Shown: positions 1 through 11,800 of the stretch, piece after piece
Position numbering within the stretch: the first letter of the stretch is position 1
Layout of the letters: the number at the start of each line of letters is the position of its first letter
Origin: Symbiodinium kawagutii
Lineage: Eukaryota; Sar; Dinophyceae; Suessiales; Symbiodiniaceae
NCBI GenBank assembly: GCA_009767595.1
Contig: VSDK01003626.1
Span: forward strand, 144,337 to 208,336
Length of the DNA stretch: 64,000 nt
Reading direction: 5' to 3'
Made by a program: the position numbers and the translations under genes
Notes under the pieces: generated by a model
What the model saw: the letters and a program-made list of their open reading frames with translations, nothing else
Told to the model about the DNA's origin: nothing
Database searches by the model: none

Positions 1-74
<74 letters not shown>

Positions 75-80
75 ATCATC
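1..80. repeat. TCG/TCA trinucleotide microsatellite
   Basis: An uninterrupted TCG run opens the window and passes into TCA near position 59. It is truncated by the window edge. No coding role is supported. Confidence 0.95.
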
Positions 81-120
81 ATGTAAGCGGATGTAAGCGG
101 ATGTAAGCGGATGTAAGCGG
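81..120. repeat. Four tandem copies of a 10-bp unit
   Basis: Four exact copies of ATGTAAGCGG follow the microsatellite. The 10-bp period recurs in other arrays of this window (7.9, 8.1-8.35 and 10.1 kb). Confidence 0.95.
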
Positions 121-520
121 GTTGGTTATCCTGGACACCATTGGATACCCTTTGTTCATCAAACATACCTGCCCTGGAAATGGCCATCCCCAATATAGTC
201 TTCAGCCAGCTTGTTTGGCTAATTGCCAGATCTTAACCAACCAGCATCATGAACAACCATGAAAAATAAACACCCACCATCTATCACTATCACTAACTAC
301 GAGTCGCTATCATTTAGCCATCATTTCACGAGCTTGCGAATCACCAGAAACCATGTACTCCGGCAAACTCACCTGGTGAAAATCCGCCATTTGTAGCTGG
401 TTTTACTTGCAAACAAAAGGTGATTTATCCTGGTTGGACCTGTTGGTTACATGGTAAGTTTCAGCGCAACCAGGTGAGGGATAGCGTAGCCATCCTTTAC
501 CCACCTGTTGGGACCCGCAG

Positions 521-584
521 CTCCTAGGTGCCTGTGGCAAGGCCCAGGAATGGCTTCGGGCCTTGCAAGTCTTCTTGAGCCTCA
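521..584 (+). CDS. PPR gene exon
   Basis: Reads [17 protein letters not shown], the second helix of a PPR motif. It ends with one base (A) before a GT donor at 585, and that base completes a Ser codon with GT at 1376. Joining the two exons gives a 34-residue step between successive conserved Trp residues. Start is after an AG at 519-520. Confidence 0.75.
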
Positions 585-3500
585 GTGAATCGACAGCAAC
601 GGGTGGCTGTTGGGAGGGTGTCCAGTACTCGCCGTTGTAACGGGTAGGACAGGAACAACCCCGCAGGAGTGCCCGTTCACCAAATGCTTATCCTTGGTTA
701 TAATGTGACAATTGATCCATCATTCATTTCAGATTGTTAATAAATGGTTGTGATTATGAATTGATGATATCAACCGATTTATGATTTGAGGAGACGTTGA
801 TCGATTGATTGATAAATGATTGATACATTTCTACGAATGATAGCAATATTATTATCACCAATTTCAATTTAAGGATCTATTGATGCTTGATAAATGCTTA
901 ATACGCACTGAGGGTTGATTCTCGATGGTTTTTGATAAACAATTGATTGACATTGGTTCATGATGGGTAGGTATCGAGCATGCCTTTTCTATAATTTTGG
1001 GTTTTTGTTGCTATGGATGGTGGATAACGCCTTGATGATGTATAGATATATATAACGTATCATTATCATTGATGGTAAGCGTTACACCAGTATCACCACA
1101 TTTTCGCTACTATTGAAATGCCAACGGATTATCACCATGGATGTCGTTGGTGACTATGGATATCAATCATTCAGCATGGGCGATCGCGACCATATCACAA
1201 CACACTAATGCCGGTTACGACCAGCCCAATCGGTCGGTAGAACTTCACAACCACGACTGGTTGGTAGTTACACCACTGGGTGCCGTGCAACTTGGACCAC
1301 CATCTTGGCACCGCCGGTGCTGCATGTAGTCATGGCTTACCTTTGCATCAACCGTCATCCGCAGCTGCCGCGCAGGTGATTTGACCATCGAAGCTACCCT
1401 GGTGACCTACAACTCAGCCATCAGTGCCTGTGGAGGCGATCAGTGGCAGCTGAGTTTGGAGCTCTTGGAACATCTGCAGGAGAGACGTCTCACACCCAGT
1501 GTTGTGACGTGGTCGATGATTCAGGTGGTTTTGTGAAATGTTTAGTATCCTTTATGATGATTGTTATTAGGTATAGATCATATAGTGATTGTTGTATCAT
1601 TATTGAATTATTATCATTCTTTGTAATATACTGATTCTGTTTCAGTTGTTTTGTGTTTTGCATACTCTCACTGGAAAGAATCTGGTACTCCTTTTTGTGA
1701 TGGGTAAGATTGTGGCCAGACCTCATGCTTTAGTTGATTTGATGGATATGCAGAAGAGCAAAATTGATCCCAATTTCTGTTTGTAGCCTTGCTGTGGGCT
1801 GTGGATCGAATGCGTGGTTGAATCCACTGTGGTTTGCAGATGGGTGGTTTGCCCTTGCTAACCTTGATATATCCCTAGCTATTCATCACTAACCATGGTG
1901 TTTCACCCATCAATCAGTATGCTAGGGGGTCCCACTACCACCACAAACCGCTACCACATCAAGAAGTATCAAACCCAACCCACTGACCACTATCATCACC
2001 ACAAGCCACCAAGCATCACCCAGGAGACGTACCCTAACCACCGCCATCACCAACCATCGCCACCGACCCAGGTGACGCTGACGGCTGCCATCAGCTGTGG
2101 CTCCTGGCAGCACGCTGTGGCGCTGCTTGTTTCGGACCTGGCGACCCCCGAAACGCTCAGCGACAGCGCGCCCTTCAACGCCGCCATGGCGCTCTGTGAA
2201 AGGCGGGAGCTTGGGAGGACCTGCGGCGCTGGGGGCCTGGATGGGTTGACCTGTAAGGGATGGAAGTCAAAATGGTGGTTGAATGATGGTTGAATGATGG
2301 CTGGAAAAAGTCATGGATTCTGATGTGATGATTGGTGGTGACATGGTTTGATTTGACATAGTTTGTGGGAATTAAATTTGAAGGGCAAAAATTGGCGGCA
2401 TGTCCAACTGTTACAGTAGTGGTATTCGGTGTTGCCATCAATGGTGGCAACCCACTGCTAAGCGTTGATTTATCGTGCTTAACAATTGGTTCAACACTGG
2501 CCATTTACCAATAGTACTGCACATTCAGCGGTGGCAGACTGAAACGACAGGCGGCTGGAATTTCCCTCTCAGTTTATCCGTTGGAGTGTGTATATTTGCT
2601 TGTTTGTCTACCTCTTTCTATTTGTATATTGGTCTACTGACTTATCTATCCATCTGCTCGTTTGTTTGTCTATCTATCTATCTGTCCATCTTGCTACCTT
2701 CCAACTGTCTATCTGTCTAAGTATCTATCTGGCTATCTATCCCTCTCCTCCCTAGTACATCTTTATCTCTATCGGGCTCGGTCGACCTCTTCTGTATCAA
2801 GAAAAAACCACAAGGTTCCCTTTTTCAGCTAGATTGACAACCAAATGTGATTCACGCACCTGTTGCGAGCAATTTCTGTGCCGCGCATTGGCCAGCGACC
2901 TCTGCATCCGCTGCCATACCAAGCCCACTTTTCGACCATCCTGGAGCACAAAATGATCGAACACCACAGGATTTTGCATCATTGCTATCTGCCATTCACT
3001 TGCAGCATGTCCTTCTCAACATATTTTCTTCTCTGACACAGCTTCTTATGGACTACCTGCCCCAACTTTCCAGAGGTCAGAAGGTTGACTTCCAAACTTT
3101 CTTCGATTTGTCAATAGTTATCAATAGGAACTGTTAAATACCACTATAGCACTGAATAATGAGTCAATTGCTGATTTATAGCTACTTATAGGTATGTAGT
3201 TGCTATTTATAGCTATGAAGTGATGTAAACAGATCATTTGACATAGGCCCTCGACTTGCACCAGGTCCGGAAAATGGCAACACGCGCTGTCCCTGATGAC
3301 AGCCATGGAGTTCCACAGCATCAAAGCATCCACCACCACCTGCAACACCATCATCAGCTGCCTGGGAAATGCCGAGCTTTGGCAAAGAGCATTGGGATTT
3401 CTCTTTGAAGGTGCGAATGTCGCCCAGATTCTGAGGGTTGATCAGGTGGATCACTTCTGTCAGACCTCGGTCGTTGTTGGTTGCTACCCGCTGTCATTGG

Positions 3501-6500
3501 CCATGGATTAAGAGTAGTCAACAGCACATGAACAGCACTCATTGATCATTCATTCACCATTGATTCACTCTTGATTCACCACTTGATTCCCCATCTTGGA
3601 ACCTGCTCCCCAAGGTGGCTTCCAGGTGGATCGAATCTCCCTGAATTCAGCCATCAGTGCAGCCCATTGGACTCAAGCTTTGGCTTTGCTGCAGCATTTC
3701 GCGGGTTTTCGGCTGAGTCCGGACATCTTAACCTACAACGGCATCATCAGTGCATGTGAAAAGTCCAGCCAGTGGCAACATGCTCTGATGCAGCTTGGTG
3801 CTGGAAGCTTCAATGGTTTAGGTGCTTTGGGAATGATCATAGCGACGCAGGCATGAAGAGCTGGGTAGAGCCATAGAGATCGCGCTATCTCATGATTTTT
3901 GTCGGATAGAATTGAGACTTCAAAGTTCATGGAAAACTCAGACATCTCGCAGGGTGAATCCTCCCAAACAACTCATCCGAATTTCGTGAACCACCATAGT
4001 GAATCCATTGTTAACCAAGGAATCCACCATACCACCCATCCGACCCAGGACGTTGTGGACCGCTGAAGCTGCCACCACCAGCATCAGCTTCAACGCGGCC
4101 CTGAGCGCCTGTGGCAAGGCCCAGCAGTGGCAGCGGGCGCTGCAGCTGCTGCAGCGCCTCAACGCGCGCAACGAAGCGACGGAGGTGAGCTATGCAGCAG
4201 CCATCAGCGCCTGTGAGAAGGTGCCGGTGGTTGCTGAAGCATAGGGTGGTGGTGGGGGTTGCCACGGCTTTTTTGGAGGAAAAAAATGGCCAAAAATGGC
4301 CAAAAATGGCATATTTCTTATGTTATGGATGGCAAAATATGGCAAAAAGATGGATGTCATCCATGTTTTTGTATGCATATTTGTTACATTTGTTGACATG
4401 TTGATGTCGAGTTGATACAAAAATAGCTATGGGCATCACTAGCTTTCGATGCGTGTGTTACCATGCCTACATTTGTTCAGAATTGGTGCATGGATGAAAC
4501 TGATGACTTTGGGGGTGCCACGGGTGTGCCCTGGAAGTCGCGCCTGGCCATCCTCAGTTTGCTGACCATGGTTGATCAAGTCCATGGCTGTCATCAACCA
4601 TCACTAGCCCACCTTGAACCTCTAAAACCCTAGTCATTCCTCAACCCCGAACCCATCATGGTTTACCCTGAGGTGGGGGAGTGGGAGCGAGCCCTGATCT
4701 TGCTGGACGACGTAGCTTGCAACGGTCTGCAGCCCAACATCGTGGTGTGCAATGCTGCCATCAGTGCCTGTGAGAAAGGCGTGATGGTGATGGCGACCAT
4801 GGTAGCCGTAGCATGGTGGGTGAACCCCAGGTTACCATGCTGAATGTGACCAGTTACAAGCAGGGGCTTGGACATAAACCATGGGGGTAGATGACTGTCA
4901 GATGACTTGATGATCACTGAAGGCATTTTTGGTCGTTGATGAACATTGGTGCTTGAGAACTGGTGAGTAACTCTTAATGAGCCGTAGATTGACGACCGGC
5001 AGTTTTTATCAGAGCATCATCCATCAAGCAAGGATCAATGATGACTAGCCATCATTATCATTTACAAGCGTCCATCATTGTGAGCTACCACTTATCTTCT
5101 GATATTTGCTATAACAATACTTTGAATCAATCCCCACAATCATTGGTCACTTAACATCCTTACCAACTATTATATATACCAAATAGTACATGAAATCCAT
5201 GATCTTAATTCTTAATGAGCACTTTTTTGTTCTGTTGGGATCATTATGTGACAACATGCCAGTCACTTGGATGATATTCCTACTTATTAGTGACTGCTTA
5301 GGAAACATGGTCGGTACACTTATCAGCTATGAGATGATTATACGAAGTAGTCAACCGATTTGCCACTAGTCAACCATTCATTTACCATTCAGTATTGATC
5401 AACCAGTGATCAACCATCAATGGGATGATCATCCAAGTTTTTCCGGAAACCAACCATAGTAACTGGAAACTGAGCATAGTCACAGGGGCTGGTTCACGAA
5501 CATTATTATAGGGTTTATCACCATGGTCATATCCCAGGGAACCAACTCCAACTTCACATGACATGAAGTCTTCCAGGCAGTCAATGGCAGCATGCCTGGC
5601 TGCTGCTTGAGCGCTGCAGCCGGAGCAACATGGCGGGCGCTGTTCGGGGCACCATTGCTGCTTATTCTGCTGGCTGGTGGTTTAAACATTTGGTGGTTTT
5701 TCATTTTCCCTAGTAATTCTTAACAAATGGTTGGTTGACAGGCATATTCTTCATATGGGTTGAATAGCCACCTGTATGGGATTGCTATATGATAGCTTGC
5801 CATGATTGGATTTGATGGGCTTACTGACTTTCCTGTTTTTGATTGTAGCTATGGCACATGTTACTATGGGTTGTTCTTGTTTGTTATGCTAATTCTCACC
5901 GAGCTGTCCACCGGTCTTAGATCTCTTCTCTTTTCCGGAAGGTGAATGTTTCGTGCCAACCATTACTTCTTTCTGAAAGAACCAGCGGTTTTCTAATTCA
6001 GAGGGTTGTTGCCGTTGTTGCTGATTGCTTGACTATCAGACCCTGTTGGGGCAAAGCAGTTCTGTGACTACAGCTAATACCTGCTGAGCTGTGGACATCC
6101 CAAGATTCTCCAGATCCAGATGCCCAATCCAAGCCGATCTCAACCGCATCTGAGGTCCATCTTCAACTTCATCCGCAAGCCGAGCAACAAGCTCGTCCCC
6201 CTCACCATCTTCCACACCATCCTCAAGTGTCACATCAACCTCCACAGCATCTTCCACCTTTTCCACCCCTTACTCTTCATCTCCCTCTACCCCTCACAGC
6301 TCTTCCATCCCTTACTCCTCCTTTCCCTCCAGCCCTTCCTCCTCCCCTTCCACCTCCTCCCCTTCCACTCCTTCCTCCCCTTCTTCCTCCCCTTACCCCA
6401 CTCCTTCCACTCCTCCTTCCTACTCCATCTCTCCCAGCATCGTCACTTGCAACGCGGTGCTGTCTGCCTCGGAGAAGTCCAACCGCTGGCGCCTCGCCGT

Positions 6501-7215
6501 CCAGCTGCTGAGCGTCGACCTGCCGCGGTACCACCTGCGCCCCGACGCCGTGACCACCAGCGCCGCCGTCAGCGCCTGCGAAAAGGCCATGAGGCGCCAG
6601 GGCACAGCTGACCATGCCATGACCATCAAACAACACTGACTATCGACCATGATTGGTAATTAGATAGTTGAACATGATAGTCATCAACTGCAACTATCAT
6701 GGTTGACCATTACTAAGCATTACTAACCATGATTGTTATCAGCTCACCATCATTAAGCATTCCCATCATCAACTGCCACCCAGGTGGCGCCTGGCACTGC
6801 AAGTGCTGCAGAGCGGTGGCAGCAGCGCTCGCTTGCTGGCCATGAACGGTGCCATGAGCGCCTGCGAAAAAGCGGGGCAGTGGCAGGTGGGGAGGGGCTA
6901 CGGATGGCCGGCATGTCATCCATGTGCACACTCAACCTCCACCTGTGGTCCTCCTCCTCTCTCTTTCTCTCTTCTACTCTTTCTCTCCCTCCATATGTAT
7001 CAATATTTTACACATTTATTTACTTTATTTACTTTATTGATCTCTATATCCTCTACAGGGAGCTCTCACCACAGGCCGCCCTGGTGCTCCTTCGCGACCT
7101 GCGGCGCCGCAACATCGTCCCCAGCAGCGTCACCTTCCACGCGGCCATCCGCGCCATGCGCCGGGCGCAGCAGTGGCAGCGGGCGCTGCAGCTGCTGCAG
7201 GAGGCCATGGATCAC
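521..7215 (+). CDS. Pentatricopeptide repeat (PPR) protein, multi-exon, ends not found
   Basis: About eleven exons encode tandem PPR motifs of the dinoflagellate type, with the signatures NAAISACEK and [10 protein letters not shown] returning about every 35 residues. PPR proteins are helical-hairpin arrays that bind organelle RNA and act in its processing, editing or translation; targeting cannot be judged because no start exon is seen. Successive exons join in phase at most junctions (584 to 1376, 1524 to 2072, 2202 to 3265, 3410 to 3615, 4220 to 4673, 4778 to 5577, 6593 to 6784), which supports one gene. Several donors are GC (2203, 4779, 6594). The joins 3797/4069, 5676/6438 and 6886/7059 are uncertain. 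No start codon, stop codon or C-terminal Smr/DYW domain is seen. The gene call is firm; exact ends are not. Confidence 0.85.
1376..1524 (+). CDS. PPR gene exon
   Basis: Reads [20 protein letters not shown] and then [12 protein letters not shown], one complete PPR unit and the start of the next. Acceptor is GCAG before 1376; donor GTGGTT follows 1524 in phase 0. Confidence 0.85.
2072..2202 (+). CDS. PPR gene exon with GC donor
   Basis: Reads [19 protein letters not shown] and then [12 protein letters not shown]. Acceptor is CCCAG. The frame continues into the next exon only if the donor is GC at 2203, giving [13 protein letters not shown] across the junction. Confidence 0.8.
3265..3410 (+). 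CDS. PPR gene exon
   Basis: Reads [16 protein letters not shown] and [20 protein letters not shown]. Acceptor CCAG; GT donor at 3411 in phase 1, completed by GT at 3615. Confidence 0.85.
3615..3797 (+). CDS. PPR gene exon
   Basis: Reads [18 protein letters not shown], then [20 protein letters not shown]. Acceptor CAAG, GT donor at 3798. It holds nearly two PPR units. Confidence 0.85.
4069..4220 (+). CDS. PPR gene exon
   Basis: Reads [20 protein letters not shown] and [12 protein letters not shown], ending at a GT donor at 4221 in phase 0. The start is uncertain: an AG at 4047-4048 would add about seven codons but does not match the phase of the preceding exon if that exon ends at 3797. Confidence 0.8.
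4673..4778 (+). CDS. PPR gene exon with GC donor
   Basis: Reads [19 protein letters not shown], then [13 protein letters not shown]. It joins the previous exon in phase 0. The last base (G) plus GC at 5577 restores a Gly codon, giving [11 protein letters not shown], so the donor is GC at 4779. Confidence 0.85.
5577..5676 (+). CDS. PPR gene exon
   Basis: Reads [18 protein letters not shown] and then [10 protein letters not shown]. The start is fixed by phase with 4778. The exon ends mid-motif at a GT donor at 5677; the continuation is not resolved. Confidence 0.75.
6154..6437 (+). other. Long CT-rich tract, open in the PPR frame as Ser/Pro-rich sequence
   Basis: About 280 bp of CCTTCC-type sequence runs up to the CCCAG before the next PPR exon. 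In the downstream PPR frame it is open from 6154 and would read as Ser, Pro and Thr repeats. It may be an outsized polypyrimidine tract of an intron or a coded Ser/Pro linker. The 5676 exon stops mid-motif, so part of this block could be exon. Confidence 0.6.
6438..6593 (+). CDS. PPR gene exon with GC donor
   Basis: Reads [20 protein letters not shown] and [16 protein letters not shown] donor at 6594 is required to join the next exon as [12 protein letters not shown]. Confidence 0.85.
6784..6886 (+). CDS. PPR gene exon
   Basis: Reads [20 protein letters not shown], then [14 protein letters not shown]. Acceptor CCCAG, donor GTGGGG at 6887. Confidence 0.85.
7059..7215 (+). CDS. Last visible PPR gene exon
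   Basis: Reads [38 protein letters not shown] and QLLQEAMD. Acceptor CTACAG. The phase to 6886 does not fit simply and the 3' end is approximate; a GC or GA donor near 7205-7215 is likely. No later PPR exon is seen. Confidence 0.75.
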
Positions 7216-7814
7216 CTGGGGCCAAGGCCGGTCACAACGGGGGAAGCTCCAACAGGACATGGGTGGAAAGGTTGGGAGATGGTGGATGAATGGGTGGGGA
7301 ATGGGTGGGGAATGGGTGGTTTAAGGTTGGGGAATTGATTGGTGAATTGATTGGGGAATGGCTGTTAATGAGGATTGATGATGGTGAATGGTGGTTAATC
7401 AGGAGGTGAATCGTTTGTGATGGTAGGATAGTTAGCTTAGTAGCTTTGGAATGGTTTTCGCAGGCTTGAAAATCTTAGTGGTTGGTTGATGATGGTAGTG
7501 CGACGGTACTAACCTGTATCAACCATCAGCAATCATCAACCGATCATAAACTAGCACTCCCATTGATAACCTAACCACATTAGTTGACCACTAGTATCCA
7601 AGCATCAATCGTTATCTTTGACCAATCACCATCCATCATTTACCATCACTAATACTTGGGACGTTACCCACTACATCAACCATTTTGAACCACTAGTAAT
7701 CCTCAATTAAACCCGAATCAAACACGAATTAACCATTGCCAAGCCTTATGAACTCATAAATCATCCAACCAAACCATCCCCAATCAGCAAAACCAAAACG
7801 GGGTTTAGATTTTA

Positions 7815-8642
7815 GGGGTTTAGATTTGATAGGTTTTAGGTTTTTAAGGATTTTTTGGCCTTACTAAATCAATTTAAAAGACTGAGATTAATTGAGCAAC
7901 ATTGAGCAACATTGAGCAACATTGAGCAACATTGAGCAACATTGAGCAACATTGAGCAACATTAAGCAACAATAAGCAACATTAAGCAACAATAAGCAAC
8001 TTGTTATCAGTTGCTCAATACTTTTTTGGGCTCCCAGACCACTTTAACACATGCTTCCACTGGACCTTAGCACGCAAGTTGAGATTATGTCTGAGCATCT
8101 CTGAGCATCTCTGAGCATCTCTGAGCACAATTGAGCAAAATTGAGCAAAATTGAGCTGAGGAGTTTTAAATCATTTTAATGAATAGTGAGCACAATTGAG
8201 CACAATTGAGCACAATTGAGCAAAATTGAGCACAATTGAGCAAAATTGAGCAAAATTGAGCACCATTGAGCACCTCTGAGCATCTCTGAGCATCTCTGAG
8301 CATCTCTGAGCATCTCTGAGCACAATTGAGCAAAATTGAGCAAAATTGAGCAGGATTGCGCGTGCTGGGTGATTTCAGTTTCTGTTTATTTTCTTTTTAC
8401 TTTCAATACTATCCCCTTTACTATTCCTATTCATTTTCAGTCAGTGCACAACCCCCTGCTTTCTATTTACTTTGGTTTTATCTTCTGTTCTGTCCACGTT
8501 TAGCATTGACACTGCCAGGGTTAAAGTTGCTCAGTGTTGCTCAAAGTTGCTCAAAGTTGCTCAGCCAAGCCATTTTAAGGCTTGGCTGAGACAAATTGAG
8601 ATTAGAGCCTTAATTTAAAAAAACCTATCAAATCTAAACCCC
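7815..8642. mobile_element. Fold-back element with 23-bp terminal inverted repeats
   Basis: The left end (7815-7837, starting GGGGTTTAGATTTGATAGG) is the perfect reverse complement of 8620-8642. Inside, the left half carries tandem ATTGAGCAAC decamers (about 7890-8000). The middle has ATTGAGCACA and CTGAGCATCT variants (8087-8355). The right end has GTTGCTCAAA decamers in opposite orientation (8525-8562), then a perfect 10-bp-arm hairpin (8562-8588). No coding capacity is seen. It is either a non-autonomous fold-back transposon or an intron-borne palindrome; no target-site duplication is obvious. Confidence 0.7.
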
Positions 8643-8764
8643 CACTGGGAAAGTTCAAAAATTCGGTTGCTGACCCAACTAACCATCCCCAGCCATCCAC
8701 ACCCATCCCCAGCCATCCCTAGCCATCCCCAAGCACCGACCCCGAACCGCCACTGCCGCCGCAG

Positions 8765-8887
8765 ATCCCACAGCGACGCCGCGCTCCGCGACGCCGCCGC
8801 CTGCGATGCGTCCTCCGCGGCGTTTTCAGCGCTGCCCGAAGTGCTGGGAGACTTCGACGTCGCGGGACTCGTGCGACAGATGCAGAG
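8765..8887 (+). CDS. Exon, product unknown
   Basis: Reads AALRDAAACDASSAAFSAL and LGDFDVAGLVRQMQR after a CCGCAG acceptor. GC content is far above the flanks. It could close the PPR gene or open the giant gene; no match recognised. Confidence 0.5.
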
Positions 8888-11800
8888 GGAAAAAAAGGAT
8901 GGTAATAATTGTGGTAACATTATTATGGTGATATTATTATGGTAAAATAATTATGGTAATAATATTAGTAAAATAGGTAATATAATATAATACAGATAAT
9001 CAATGATCAATAATCAATAGTCACTATGATTAAACATAATCTAGTAGATAATGACAACGAATCCTTTGGGAGATTGACCAATTCACTAGTGAGACTTGGT
9101 TGACAGAAATCAATGGTTCACTAGTTCGCTAGATTGGGAATTGTTGAGAGATTGAGAACTAGTGACAACGAATCCTTGGGAGATTGATTGACTAGTGAGA
9201 ATTTACTAGGTTGATCATGTTGATCCAATTCACTAGTGAACAGATTGATGAGAGAACTAGTGAGAGTTGAAACGCTTAAATCATCAGTGAGAGTCGTAAT
9301 TTGGTGATATACATAGATCCTAGTAATTTGGTGTATTGTTCTCAACCATCATGAATAGATATTACAAACCTGCATCAATCATCGAAACTCATGCGCAGTT
9401 CAACATCACTAAGCACCTCGTTGACCATCACTAAGCACCAGCAGATTCGACCCGTCTCAGCTCAACACATCTGCCTTCACAGGCCTCCAGGGCTACGGCA
9501 TGAGCTCTGGCGACAAGTTGATGTTGCGGGAAAACTGCACCCAGGAGAGCCACCAGCCGACCCAGTAGCTTGTTGTGGATCTTGCATAGTGGTAGCTTAG
9601 TATTTTGGCCATGGGTCAATATTAACCAACCAATAATGGGGGGTAATAAACAACAATAATAGGGAAAACAATGGTTAATGGTGGGGTTAGTATTATAAAC
9701 AACGTGGTTTGATCCCTGATTGTTGTTGAGATCATGTTGGGTCAACAACACGTTCTTTAGTATCATCATCCCAAGTATTTGAAACATGATTCACCGTTTG
9801 AAACCGGTAGTACATTATTAGAAACCACCATGAACCACCAAGAACCACAAACCACCAGTACTAGCCATAAAGGTTTCAAGAATTGCATATTTATATTAGC
9901 AACCAACTACCAAAAATGATCAATGGCAGTAAGGATAGCACCATCAATCACTATTATTAGCCATCAGCTCATCAACTATCGAGAACTATCATTAACCCTC
10001 ATTACCCATCACAAACCCTTGGATCCTGGCTGGATTTAACCATTGCTAAGCCACCAAAAGTATCATGAACCACCAGCACTGGTTATGATCAGCAATCACC
10101 ATCAACCACCATCAACCACCATCAACCACCATCAACCACCATCAACCACCATCAACCATTGATCATCAGCACTGATCACCGATCACCAGGCATCGCTGCT
10201 GACGGACACCAGATCCACTGCGTTCGCCCGTCGCCGCTGCCAGGACTCATCTCCTACGGTGATCTCCTACACGGGTCCTTCGCGACCCAGCCCTGATCCT
10301 GCACAGGGCCTGGGGGCCACCTATCTCTTCGCAGCTTGGGCGTTGCGCAACGAATCAGCGGGTGCAGCTGGTGGTTCAACCTGGGTAACCTGGGAAGGAA
10401 CCAGCAGAAGCAGCATTTAACACGGATTTGCAAGGTTTAATTGCATCATGACCAGCATTGGTAAGGTATCTATGTTTATATCAGTGTTGGATGTATGTGG
10501 TTTATAGTGGTTATGATGCTAGATTAATTGTGATGCTGGCTGGCTGTACTGGTTATTTTTTGATCATTGATTCGTTGATGATCGCAGGTATTAGCAACAC
10601 AAGCTGGTCAAGGTTGATAGGTGCTGGTTGTAATGGATATTCATAGCTGTAAGTGGTTGGTAATGGTCAGTTCACGGTTCGGAGTTGGTGACTGCTAATT
10701 TCAATGCTTGATGATTGTCGATCAGCTGTTGCTTTTGTTCATATTGCTGGAGTTGTTACATGTGCTATTCATATCCATTATGAGCATTATCAGTGGTTCA
10801 TAGTTTTTTTGATATGAATGGTTAGTGCTTCCTTAAAGGAACACGGACCATTACATCTCTGACAACCAATGCAGGTTCACAGCGATGATAACTCCTTCTG
10901 ACAGATTATGAATCCATGTTGTTATACACAAATTATGGATCATTCATTAATACTATTGACTTTATATTAAACCATCATTGCCAATTCTCACTATGAACCA
11001 TCATCAAGCATTTGCACCAGCCCTTGCTCATAACTGTGGTTGAACCGAGGTTTCATGATCCGTTATGGTTTTTAGTGATCGTTACAACCTGTTATTGATC
11101 AACCCATTCCCCAAATCATCGAACAACCATTGCCAAATTACCATGAACCATTGGTAAGGATCAATCATTAAAACCTGTCATTGATGCTTACTGAACCATG
11201 GTTGTTTGGTGCCACGATGTGCCACTGAGGAAGAGCTGAACACCGCCACGTGTCCGCCCGGGCACACCGAGGCTCGGAGGAAGGTTGACGACATGCCAAG
11301 CCATGGCTAGGTATGACGAATGGTTCGGGGGTGATTTCTATGGTTGATGATATGGTTAAGGACTCATCATGGTTGACAAATGGCTGATGGATGGTTGATT
11401 GGGTATGAACCAACGCTTAAGGACTATGGTTTACAAATGCTTGATGAAACTAGGTGATTGATACTAGTTTTATGGCTAGTAGCAATACATAACATGGGTG
11501 AATGGCTATGGTTATGGTTCATGACAATCGTGAATTGATAGTGAATGATGGCCCACTGGCTATGGCTCGCAATGGTGAGGCAACCACTGAATAAAGGTGG
11601 TCAATGGTTGTTGATGCTGGTTTAATGGTGTAGAAAAGAAATTGTAGCCAGGATTGAACCAATTGGTCAAGGGGAATATGGTTGGCTAGTCACCTTTATT
11701 CAACAAGGTTCTATTTGGGGAAATCAGCAATATAAAGGGAATCAAGGCCAATAATCAATACAGCCTTGTTGGTTCTAAGGCTTGTACTCAGTCACCAATC

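Noticed and set aside
2847..3137. 96-codon + strand frame within the PPR gene
   Set aside because: No PPR motif, low GC, and the flanking exons join each other in phase without it.
6227..6511. Pro/Leu-rich open frame
   Set aside because: A product of the CT-rich tract in a frame different from the PPR exon.
7890..8355. CRISPR-like array
   Set aside because: The units are contiguous 10-bp repeats without spacers, in eukaryotic DNA; better explained as tandem repeats within a fold-back element.
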